From Cadophora sp. MPI-SDFR-AT-0126 (Eukaryota; Ascomycota; Leotiomycetes; Helotiales; Ploettnerulaceae): a stretch of 64,000 nucleotides of DNA. The stretch lies in the NCBI GenBank assembly GCA_020747065.1, contig JAGMVK010000001.1, positions 1,550,001-1,614,000 of the forward strand, given 5' to 3'. How positions within the stretch are numbered: the stretch's first letter is position 1; each line of letters starts with the position of its first letter. Of this stretch, positions 1 through 10,009 are shown in pieces. A program made the translations under genes and the position numbers. The notes beneath the pieces were generated by a model. The model was not told the origin of the DNA. It saw nothing but the letters and a program-made list of their open reading frames with translations, and ran no database searches.

Positions 1-1140
1 TGAATGTGTGCCTCTAGTCCAGCTGGCGTCGATGCAGCGCCAGGTAACAATGGAGCTTCCAGAATTTCCCTGACGACAAAGTCGGCTCCTGAAGCATTGA
101 TCCCTTTCATCGCAACTATCTGACCAGGGAAGAACTGATATCCGGAAAGTGAGTCAACTTTCAGAGGTATTCTCAGCCCTGCTCCCATTCTTCGAGAGGT
201 CTCTAATTCCAAGGAGGAAGCATTGAGCTTTCCTGTCAATGAGTCCGAGGCTATCCTCCCTACAGCCACTATCTCGTTGGTACTCTGGCTTGCAGCACTT
301 CCGAAATCAGAGTCGTCTAATTTATGGTGTGACTGGATCAGTTGCATGAATTCGTCTATTTTGTCGTCCAGGATCTCGGATGCTTCTGAGGACTTCATGG
401 CCATAGGCTTGTATGACAACTTCTTCATATCGGAGTTTGCTATAAGTTTGATTCGAGGTTCAGAAAAGGGTGCCATTGGAGGTTCTGGGATTTGTATGTG
501 ATCGTTGAGGACTTCGACTGCTTGTCCGGCATTCTTTCGGTCGTGAAACGAGACTCTGCGTGTTCATTAGCAGCTATTGCCATAGCATGACGTTCGCACA
601 TACGCTGCGCCTGCATGTTCTCCTGGCTTGTAGGGCGTCTTGAATTCTGGAGGGCTGCTGGCTGGCTCTGCCTTCACTCTTGACATCGAAGGGGTTTCGA
701 ACTTCCGTTTAGCAGCACTGGTTCTGCTCGCAGACCCAGTTCGTGGAGTATTTGGTACAAGACCATCCAATCTATGATAATCAGTTTTGATCCGTTGCCA
801 AAAAAACGTATCCTCACATTCCAAATACATCGCCATTGGTCGCTGCGCTTCGAGGAGTGGCAACTGCACGCTTGTTCGATTGAAGATGTTGCTTTGACCG
901 ATTGTCGCGCTCCAGTCCGTCTTGCACGTCTTTCTTGAGGGCTCTCGCAGTCTCGATATTCAATTTCATATCATCCGATCCCATCTTCATGCTGTATGAT
1001 TCCCATTTGTACCAGAGTTCCTCCACATCAATCGAATGGAGGCGCATGATTGATTGCAATTCGGCCAACACATCGTCCTCCAAGGTACCGCCCGCTGATT
1101 CAAATCGCTCCTGGATCTCTGCATTTGTCGGCTCAGCCAT
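1..1140 (-). CDS. POL12: DNA polymerase alpha subunit B (Pol12), 5' part, cut by window edge
   Basis: This is the regulatory B subunit of the DNA polymerase alpha-primase complex, which starts DNA synthesis at nuclear origins and on the lagging strand. Three exons read on the minus strand: 1140-818, 771-604 and 555 to beyond the left edge. The introns are 46 and 48 bp with GT..AG ends. The first about 75 residues match the Pol alpha B N-terminal domain (LAELQSIMRLHSIDVEEL, then YKWESYSMKMG). A Ser/Pro/Lys-rich linker with GLVPNTPRT follows. Next come DRKNAGQAVEVLNDHI and the start of the OB-fold region (NEIVAVGRIASDS, YQFFPGQIVAMKGINASG). The calcineurin-like phosphoesterase fold lies outside the window. 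An in-frame Met further upstream (1314) is not needed: the start at 1140 fits the family N-terminus. Identification is firm; the splice sites are inferred from frame and family match. Confidence 0.93.
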
Positions 1141-2147
1141 CTTGAAAAATTTTGGGGTTTCGTGCTGAGGAGGTTGTTGTTGCTGTGATTCTTGAGATGG
1201 GCAAAATTCAGTGAGACGCGTTGCGCGTAGAGAGCTTTTTGGCACGCGTTTTGCCAAGACCGACCCCACCTCCATCTCGGTAAAATCTCTGTCAGCAATC
1301 TTGAATGTCAACAATACAACTACCAGAAAGAGATGAAGTTTCTTCAGGCTATCTTTATGGTCGAAAAGATACGGGGCTTATCATATTCAGAGTACAACCA
1401 GTGGTATATAAGGTACTTGTACATAAGATGATTCGTGATGGTCGCAACACATTTCTGGCGATTCCGTCAGCTCCCAGATTCGGTATCCGCAACATCTGGA
1501 AGCTGTCGACGTCTAGAATGTTGCCAGCTTAACCATCAATTTTGACTTTTGCACCAAACAAAACTCTTCCAACTCATTTACCCATAGTCTACTCTGCTCT
1601 AGCATCTCGAGACCGAATTTAGAAACCAACTTCGCAAGTATGAGTTGCATTCCATCAGAGCCAGGCTCTTCGCGATGCAACTGCGTAGGCCGAGAGAGAA
1701 TTATTCACAGATTAGAATGTGGCGGACAGAAAGGTTACTAGGACTGACCAGTTTCATTGCTAGACATTGTCAGATTGGACATTGTCATGAGTTTTCGGAA
1801 ACTATCGTTTGGGACGTGCGCTTATTGAAGTTTGGCGCGGAGTCGTTAGCAGTGTGGCATCACCAGGGACAAAATGTCCTGGTATGATACAACCTTCGAT
1901 CGGAGCGATGCGCCCCAGATTACCTCGCGCTGGTGGAAACATACTTAAAGCTTCCTTGATGACTGCAGACAGATACGCGAGCTTCTGCCAAAATTATCTT
2001 CGGTCTCATCCATGCGGTCGAACTCCTATCGAATCTCAGCCTTTCAAGTATCCTCTCAATCAGCCCATCGGTATCTGCCCACAAGTTATTCGATTAATCG
2101 TTTGAGCAGACTAGAAAAAAGGAAGTGGACTATGATATTCGGATTAA
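1141..2147. other. Intergenic, upstream of POL12
   Basis: About 1 kb of A+T-richer sequence between POL12 and a small unknown gene. Short open frames occur on both strands, but none has protein-like composition, a recognisable motif or splice partners. It probably holds the POL12 promoter. I see no repeat or RNA gene. Confidence 0.5.
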
Positions 2148-2655
2148 TTATAGAGTGCCATGATTTGATACTAACGCAGTCAAAGCTGATGATAAATTTG
2201 ACCGATCGGAGTAACAGCTACTGAATATATGATTACGTAGTGCAGCTCTAATTAAAAATAGAGTGTCAGCTTTCCAAAATTTGGGTAAACTCTCTTCTAC
2301 CATGAGCAGCGCCAGACTATGTAGATTAAGTAGCGTTTCGTTGCCAATCTTTTCTACCGTCTTCAGCTGCTCGTACAAGTCGTCCGGCTCGTTCTCAGAT
2401 TCCACCTCCCTGAAGAGAGAAGGAAAACGCTTTCTTGTCATCTTTTGTTGCCTTACAAGTGACCGTTGGGTGTAGACAAGGCACTAACTTATGAAAATCT
2501 AGTCCCACTGTACCCAATGGATAATGGTTACACCACTCCTTTGGACACCATTCATCGGCCAGATCTGATTTAAATGAGATCCCTTCCGTTGAAGACTCTT
2601 TGTACGAGAGCGTCAAAACGTATGCTTTACTTTGCGTCGTAATCGAGGTCGTCAT
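2148..2655 (-). CDS. Hypothetical small protein, two exons
   Basis: Not recognised. An ATG at 2655 opens a frame that joins a second frame through a GTTAGT...CTTCAG intron (2488-2410, 79 bp), giving a 142-residue product. The join removes a stop and leaves continuous hydrophilic, protein-like sequence. Exon 1 has two Trp-Cys pairs (DEWCPKEWCNHYP). Exon 2 is acidic and Leu-rich (ESENEPDDLYEQLKTVEKI) with a probable amphipathic helix. No signal peptide or membrane segment is visible. It could be a real orphan gene, a fragment of a larger decayed gene, or a chance pair of frames. The splice consensus and matched phase are the only support. Confidence 0.4.
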
Positions 2656-3952
2656 TGATTAAATGTTTTGCACGCATCACACGACGATAACGGATAACGG
2701 CAACACCACAAATTCTCGCTTAGCAGGACATAAACATCAACAGAAACAATCGACGCGTCCCACCAAAAAAGACCCCAAAGAAATCCCACAGGCAATTACT
2801 AAAACGAAAAGAAAAATTTCAAAGGGAGAAAAGACAAAAGAACATCCTGCACAGGGTGCAGGTAGAAAGAAACCTCTCTCTGAAATGAGGATTTACTTTT
2901 CGTACGCGGGATTGGCGATTTTTACCGTCAGGCGCCGGGAGAGGGGAGGGAGGGAGGGTAGCGGGAGTGGCGATTTTTATCGTCGGGCGCCGGCTATAAT
3001 TATGTTAGTGAAGGTGATAATTGAGGAGAACAGATACCACTTACGATGGACGTATGCGGGATTGGCGTGCCTGGGTTTGCGTTATTTGATTATATGAAGG
3101 GGAGAGGAATTGTGGGGCTTCCTGGGTCGGTAAGCGAGGAGCAGAGGGGAGTAGGGGACATGCTCGACAGTGGTATGGGATCTAGGTTCTGTGGTCGTTT
3201 CTTTCGCATGCTATGCGTGTGAGGTAGCTTTTGTAGCAATAACTTCTTGAAATACAAGATGCGGTTTGGATGCTTTCTAAGTGATGAGGCTAGCTTGAAA
3301 GTTCAATACTTTGGGATGAACGGGCGTGGTAGCGCTGGCAGTCCAGACAGAGTCAACGTAGCAGTAGAACAGCCGGGAAGCTAGAAATGGGTTCTAGAAG
3401 GTATCCTTTGCAGGTTTGCTCATCTTGCATTCTGGTACCAGCTATGGCCAATGTGTTGTACTGTATGAGGCGACTCTGGAGGCAATGGAAGATGGACATA
3501 AAACACAACGAGAAGTACAAGCCTCCTTTTGAACGACAATACATGCAAGTCGCGCCTTTGAGACGAAGGGGGCCGCTTGGAATAATTTCCCCTCCTCTGT
3601 GAATTTTCAAACAACATAGGGGTTGGCTCGCTTAGAAAAAGCGAAAACAAGCTGAACTGCATGAATGTCTAATTTCAGGGCATGACACTGCAACGCCCTT
3701 CACTGCCAGGTATGAATGAGGAAGAAAATTGATGAACAAAATGTGGCAGGCAATTATTTTGACGAAGATTAATTAGTCCGAACCAGACATACATACAAGA
3801 CATTATGTTATCGAGAATCCTTAGGCATTCAAGCGCATATTTCCATCGTGGAACCAATTTTGCCCAATCCGACCAACACCCGAAGTAGAAAAATAATCGC
3901 TTTGTCATTTTCGGAACCCAACATCCCCCACTGACTTTTCCCTTTCCCACAT
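2656..3952. other. Intergenic, with local direct repeats
   Basis: No convincing gene. A Lys-rich open frame at 2663-3097 on the plus strand runs through a low-complexity, A-rich then G-rich stretch and looks accidental. The segment 2900-3070 carries near-identical direct repeats (annotated separately). The remainder shows only short frames without motifs. Confidence 0.5.
2908..2994 (+). repeat. Imperfect 32-bp direct repeat pair
   Basis: Two copies (2908-2939 and 2963-2994) share the pattern GGGA(T/G)TGGCGATTTTTA(C/T)CG, then TC(A/G)GGCGCCGG. They are separated by a purine-rich GGGA tract. A third partial copy at 3051-3067 repeats only the left part, CGTA(C/T)GCGGGATTGGCG. The repeats have a GGCGCC palindrome at their right end. 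Two of the differences are C/T or A/G transitions. Function unknown. Confidence 0.7.
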
Positions 3953-4688
3953 TTACAACGCGAAGAATGCCAAGAACAGACCAGCGATACCTCCAGCAGA
4001 GACAAGGACAGGGCCATTTGCAGCGTTCGACGTGCTTGTTGACGCCGCAGTACCGGTCGCAGATGCACCCGAACCCCTAGTTTGAGTTCCTAAATTTGAA
4101 ATCAGCTCCATATCACATCAAACCAACTCCACGATGAGGTCAAAATTTACCAGTGTTCTGGGCACCTGCTCCACCCGTTTCCTGGCTATCACTGGAACCA
4201 CTGCCTGTAGCCTGCGCGTTCACACTGGCAGTTCCGGTCCCAACAGGGACAGGAGCAACAGTGCTGCCGAGATAGTGCGATGTGATACACCTTGCAACGC
4301 AAGTGTTGTACTGGTCGGTTGAGGACTTGCTGCCGTCTCCCAATGGACAGGCGGCGATGCAATCGTAGGTTTGGTTGACTTGGGCTGAGTTTGGGTGGGC
4401 TCCACCAACGCACTTCATGACAGTTAGGGCAGCTCCATTTAGTATGTAAAGATTGTTGAATTTAAACACTCGGGTATGTGAAAATGACAAGTGAGAGTTT
4501 ATACTCACTCCGGCTCGACAATTAACGTCGGAAACATTGCATGCTGCAAGACAGGTGGCTTGTGGCGAGGAATCGACGGTAGTAATTGTTGCTGCGGGAA
4601 CTGTCGTGGTGTTTGCGTCTTGACGGTCGACGAGCTCGGAGGCGGTGACAATGCTCATCAGAGCAAAGAGAATGGTAAAGGTCTTCAT
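3953..4688 (-). CDS. Secreted Cys-rich, GPI-anchored-type surface protein
   Basis: A predicted cell-surface protein of 192 residues in three exons: 4688-4509, 4412-4151 and 4089-3953. The introns are 4508-4413 (96 bp, branch CTAAC just before the AG) and 4150-4090 (61 bp). The N-terminus is a signal peptide (MKTFTILFALMSIVTAS). An eight-cysteine segment follows (CLAACNVSDVNCRAG, CVGGAHP, CIAACP, CVARC), then a long Ser/Thr/Gly/Ala stretch suited to O-glycosylation. The C-terminus is a hydrophobic tail (VLVSAGGIAGLFLAFFAL) without basic end, which fits a GPI-attachment signal. Removing the first intron brings the two Cys-rich halves into one block, which supports the model. The spacing resembles small secreted Cys-rich fungal proteins but is not a clean CFEM domain. 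The cellular role is unknown; wall protein or effector-like protein are both possible. Confidence 0.8.
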
Positions 4689-7560
4689 GTTGAAAGTATA
4701 TGGGTGAATTTTCGAGGGAGACTTAAAATGCGGTGTAAATAGAAAATATATCTGCTTTACAGAAGTGACAGACGAAGAGTTGTTTGAAGCTGTTGAACGA
4801 GCGTAAATGTACCGAGGACAGAGGAATTGAAGAGAGAAATTTGGGGAACGGAGAGAGAAAAGAGCTCTTCGATCGTCGATGTTCAGGCCTCGTATTTATT
4901 ACTTAATTTCGTGGCACAACGCCAAGGTGATGCACCCCCAGGGACGCGACAAAATAGCGCGTATTTCCCTGGATTGATGGTGCCACCATCGCCTGTTCAC
5001 CTGGAATTTCCCCGTAGTTTGTGGGGTAATCTACCTAAAATAGAGTGGCTCAGGCCCGACTGGGTCCCGGAGCTGCTTGCGCTATCCTCATCAGGAATGG
5101 CTGGAATGTGCTTTTTCACAAGGAATTGTTGGTCATTTCAATCGTTCGGCAGCTGTTTGAGAGTGAGTTGGACAGAGCTGGACTCTGCAATATCAGGTGG
5201 TATGCCTCGAGAAATACCATCTGATCTAGAGTACTAGAGGAGGATTCTTTGATGCTTGCGAGAACACATGTGCTGCAAGTCCTTCCGCGAAGCCTATCCA
5301 TATTTGGCAAGAGCAAACAATTCCTGGAACCTCTTCACGCATGTGCGCTCGGTAGAATGAGACATCCCCGAGTCCTTCGTGCGAGTGGCGTTCAGGATAC
5401 GCCAAAATGTAAAGATCCAATACGAGCGACCTTTACGTGGTATGACAAAGAGGTTCGGCTATCCATTAAAAAGGAGAATTTTGCTTTTGAATTGCCTTGG
5501 ACCAACAAATTCTGATGCTTTCAATCACCACTCTCCGACTGCCTAAGATCTTCTTCGGCATAGCGACGGTGGGAACCTCTTTCAAATTCCATGTTTGAAC
5601 TTTTAAGGATCCCTCGCTGACGAACGAATACAGATTGAAGGAGCAAAAAACTCTAAGAGAAACGTTGCATCAGAAAAGATCAATTTTTGATAGCCTGCGA
5701 GGAGAGGGAGAAGGAGGGTTATGAGAATTCTCAAATGAACAGCCAGCGTTTCGTTTCGTAGCCTCATCTACCAATGTAGATAGATGCCCCCCTCCGATCA
5801 TTGGTCTGAAATACTTTACCGCCATTGTCTTCCTTGGGGGCTTGCAACATCTCTAGGCGTCTATAATGTGTCCCTGTAAGTTACCCTTTCGGATCCTTTG
5901 CTTGATCTTTGTTCTTGGATGTCACCAATGCTGATTGCGAGTAGGCAGAAGAAGAACAACGCACTCATGAAGGATACCATCGAAGGCATTGAGCGAGCCA
6001 TCCAAAATTTGCGCCGGGAAGGCGAGGATCGCGATGCAAATCCAGACCGTGGAAATCTCGAAAAGCTTACATATCGGCTTTGAAAATGAGTTGCTACTGC
6101 ATTGAACTTCACGAAGCAGGCGATGGCAGGAAACAAATAGCTCTTGTTAAGATACGTGCTATTGTGCTTCCTCTCTTCTCTTTTGTGGCAGAAATTTACG
6201 ATGGCTTGCCAAATCTTGCTCCTGCGCCATTTGAGCCCCGAATTGCATTACAACCTCCACCTTCCTGCTGGCGCAGAATTTGAACGTCTTGATCAATGCA
6301 CTTATTTCATCTCTCAATTGATCCGTTTTCTTCTTCCTGTTCACAGTCAATTTCCGCTCCGGTTATGCATCTAAACTCAAAAGATTGTGATATAGTGGGC
6401 ATTGAAAGTTACACTAGCTAAATGGTAGTTGATAAAACAAACTGGTAGCGAATATGAAACTACATTGGACTAGGTGGGCGTACGTAACGTCATACCGAGA
6501 CTTGGGGGTATTTACGGTACCTAAATAAGTACCTATATCTGTTCCTGAAAGTTAAATCAAAGATCGCAAATAGCTTCCCATCAATCTTCGGTCGCCATAA
6601 GCTGACAACCCAAACATGGCTCTGCACATACCCCATGCGATAACATTGTGCATCCTTCACCGAGTCTCCCATTTTATGCGTTTGATCGATCATTACAAAA
6701 CACCCAGACGAATCTTCACGGGTCCTCTCTCAGAATTCCTCGTAGCACCCTTCCCTCTCGATCCACCACCCTCACTAAACCTCTCTCTACACATCTTAAC
6801 CAAAAATCCTGCTAAGCATATAAATTAGCACAAGTATATATAAAGAGGAAAAAGATACACAAACACACAAACAAACTTCCCTCCCCCTCCAAGTTATAGG
6901 GAGCAAACAATTACGATGTTTAGCTCCCGCTCCGCGAAGCTGCTTCCAGGGTCTCGCTTAGCGGCCAACCTTGACAACATTTAACAGATGTCAAGCTCTT
7001 ACTTCATTTTGAACGTTCAAGAGCCCGCCTTGTGATAAAATACAGCTTCGAAGTTTGTAAGTACTGGAAAACCTTGCTTCCAGCTTGATGGGTGCATTCT
7101 AGTTGCCTTGCCGATATATCGTCACAAAGCAAGGGGCAATTCACATGCGAAGTTAAGGGAGACTGGACTGGCAAGGAATGATGATTCCGGAGGTAGGAAT
7201 GAGTTTCAAAAAGTACACGTGACGAAGGACTGGGACATGTCTTGACCGATTGATGAGATGGTCTAAAGACGACGCACGGGCATGTGTCACATCGTGTTGC
7301 CATCACTTCACTGTCACTTCCAGGGTATGTTTCCTTCTTCACTCAATCATGTCAGATCTACGATACGAGGGCTTTACGAGCGCCTCAACACACTTGCCCC
7401 TATCTCTTCACTAAGCTTGCATACCAACCCATTCATCGCCAATCACATCCATCCTTCATCATCTTCAAACACAGAAACAGCCTCACCCTTTCCTCGCACC
7501 ACCAAAGAAACCACACACACTTCTTATTCCTCGTCTCAAGATAACACTCCGTCATCTGCT
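4689..7560. other. Long intergenic stretch, 2.9 kb
   Basis: No gene that I can support. Several short frames look partly protein-like (plus 5898-6083 ending in EGEDRDANPDRGNLEKL; minus 6350-6159 starting MTVNRKKKTDQLRDEIS). They have no splice partners and no known motif, and may be gene remnants. The segment 6700-6900 is C/T- and A-rich and looks promoter-like. No tRNA or transposon ends seen. Confidence 0.4.
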
Positions 7561-8395
7561 TCACGAAAGGTCCCATACCTTCGGCCCAGGCATAACATAC
7601 GGTGGTGGGTTAGAAGCCCATTTGTTATACTTGATACCTGGGTCATCTGCCTTGTAGATCCCCGGAATCTTAACCAATCGTCCAGGAGTGCCGCCTCCAG
7701 CTCCTTCAATGTTCAACTCGTAGCATTCGACTGTGAAACAAAGTAAAAGTTAGTATATTTTCCTCTCGTGTCGTGAAAACAGGAGACTTTCGGACTATCC
7801 GGGACCATCTCATAGTGAGACAAGGGCTGACGCCGAGAACCCATGTCCAATCAACCGCACGTGTCAAGGTTTACATGCACTCCAAGAAACAAAGAGGGAA
7901 CATAGAAGATACTTACTATAAAACTGCGCCCTCCCCTTCTCCGCCTCATGCAACCCAATATGCTCCACCCTAACCAGATACTCCCCAGGCGGGATATTCA
8001 CCGGCACCTTAATCTCAATCCTATCCTTCTGCCAAAGGCACCAATTCCCATCCTGCCCCGGACTCCCCTTACAAACACCACTCTCCCACACCTTGAACCA
8101 GTCTCCCGATCCGTCATAATTCCCCACTGGCGTCCCGTCGGGTGATTTGGACATGTAGACGAAGCCCGGGCCGGGGTGCTCGATGAACTCGTTATTGAAG
8201 AGCTTGAAGCCAAGGGTGTCGCCGGCGGTGATGGTGTAGGGTGCGGAGACGGAGCCGGCTTTGGAACCTTTGTTGCAGCGGAGGTCGGGGGAGGTGAGGA
8301 GCTCGGACGGGAAGGCGGGGTTGTAGGAGTTGCTGTTTTTGCGGGTGTAGGCGTATCTGAAGGGGTTCTATGGTTAATTTGACTTTGAGCATAGA

Positions 8396-8433
<38 letters not shown>

Positions 8434-8594
8434 AAGGAGGTAGGCGAGTTGATGAGGCAAGATCGCGGAGAAAGGGGAGGAAAGACGTACTCTCCACCGA
8501 TGGACTTGCCGTTCACAATTAGGCGGTTGAATATATAGTGGCCTTCGACCATGGAGGAAGTTGCCAGAAGGGCGAAGATGGAGAGCACTTTCAT
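7561..8594 (-). CDS. AA9 lytic polysaccharide monooxygenase (GH61-type), secreted
   Basis: A copper enzyme that oxidatively cleaves cellulose or related glycans outside the cell. It has three exons: 8594-8491, 8356-7917 and 7730-7561. The introns are 134 bp (8490-8357) and 186 bp (7916-7731), and the product is 237 residues. The signal peptide (MKVLSIFALLATSSMVEG) leaves His19 as mature residue 1, the N-terminal copper ligand. His95 in IEHPGPGFVYMSK is the second copper ligand. Gln179 and Tyr181 in GRAQFYIECYEL fit the axial site. Further family marks are DLRCNKGS, GDWFKVWESG, PPGEYLVRVEHIGLHEA and IPGIYKADDPGIKYN. There is no cellulose-binding module. The length is typical of single-domain AA9. 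Intron 1 contains a run of 35 G on the plus strand (C on the coding strand), which is odd. Substrate and C1/C4 specificity cannot be told from sequence. Confidence 0.93.
8398..8432 (+). repeat. Poly-G homopolymer, 35 bases, in AA9 intron 1
   Basis: An uninterrupted run of 35 G on the plus strand (poly-C in the transcript of the AA9 gene), lying inside its first intron between donor 8490 and acceptor 8357. The intron is about 35 bases longer because of it. Such runs are hypermutable and also prone to sequencing error, so the exact length is uncertain. Confidence 0.85.
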
Positions 8595-10009
8595 TGTGAA
8601 GGTCGAGGTCGAGGTGTAGGGAAGAGGTGGAGACGGAGGCGATTTGACAAGAGAGATGCTTTCCCTTCCTTTCGCGAAAGACACCAAGCTGAAGAAAGAT
8701 ACTTATACTTACCCTTCATCCTTTCACATAAAGCCACCCAATCCAACTCCTCACCATCACTGGTACGTTACATGAGAACTTACTAGCCAAGTCAACCCCG
8801 ACATGCAATATAGCATTTGAATATAATATTCCACATCGGCGGTCTGCCTCCATCCAAACACTCAACCCTCCAAGCACCAACACCAAAGAAAAGTAAACGA
8901 AAGAAAAGACTTGTCAACTCCTTGGCCACAATCAAACCCACCTTCTCAAAACCCCACGATTGGACCCCCAAATGAGGCTGAAAGACAGCCACCATTTCTG
9001 GATAATAAACAAGAGCGCCATCGCCATCGCCAAGATGTGGGGACCCCGCGTTTTCCAATTACCGATGTGTCATGCGCTTGCTTTCATGGTAGTGTAATGA
9101 TGACTATTCATTCTGTTGTTCGTTGCGGTTGTGTAATATATTCGGTAGTTCGTGCTGTCGGCGCCAAGGCTGGCAGATGTCGGTATGATAGCTGGGCTCG
9201 GTAGTTGGCGAGAGTCAGGAAGAGGTAAAATATTCGACCGCTGACACAAAAACGACCCCTGCCTCCCTTGCTAGCCTATATAAATCTAGCAGGAAAATAT
9301 TCAAACTCATGTGCCTACCTTTCAGATCTATAAAGAAAGAAAATTTTACACCTCTAAATCCTCCCTTTCAATTTGACGTACTACGCTATCCATGCAGAGA
9401 TGAAATAAACACATACCCAATAACGGCATCAGGTGCTTATACAGCATTAAAGAAGATTTTTTTTATCATCCCTCAGATATTCAGGGGGTACAGACAGACG
9501 CAGAGCAGGGTCTGAGCAATTTCGGACTTTAGCAATTCGCGTGGAATTGCTAATTATCTTGGTGGTTTGTATTTGCAACTCAAGACTAGAAAAAGAACCG
9601 CACGCCCAAAGCTTAGTCTTAGTCTTAGTCTCATAATTAAACCACGCGTTTTCCTTTGCTGTAAGCGAGATGGTGTCAACATTCGGCGTGGGTCACAGTG
9701 CGTAGATTCGACATAGTACCAACCATTCTCCTCTCAAACTATAGATAAGTAGACTAACAGATCGACAAACAGCGACAAACGAAATAGAGACAATGCACAT
9801 CTCGTATCATTTTGTCCAAATTATTTACACACGGCTGCGACCTATAAGCACAGACATGTATGTATACCAACACCAAGCAATGCCATGCTATGCGACGCTA
9901 CCAAGCTTGCTCTGATATTTCAATTAGCAATTCAATCTTTCAACACACAGCACAAATATACGCTTTCACTCTCGCTCTCTCCACAAGCGCCTCACATCTG
10001 CTCGCTCGC
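8595..10009. other. Intergenic between AA9 and NHA1 genes
   Basis: About 1.4 kb. It includes the AA9 promoter (CT/A-rich near 8600-8900) and the 3' flank of NHA1. A tandem CTTAGT triplet lies near 9612-9630. Short frames show no motif, and I see no gene here. Confidence 0.5.

Noticed and set aside
2663..3097. 144-codon plus-strand frame, Lys-rich
   Set aside because: Low-complexity composition from A-rich and GGGA-rich DNA overlapping the direct repeats; no motif, no splice partner.
7282..7746. 154-codon plus-strand frame opposite the end of the AA9 gene
   Set aside because: Overlaps the third AA9 exon on the other strand; Ser/Thr/Pro-rich shadow composition.
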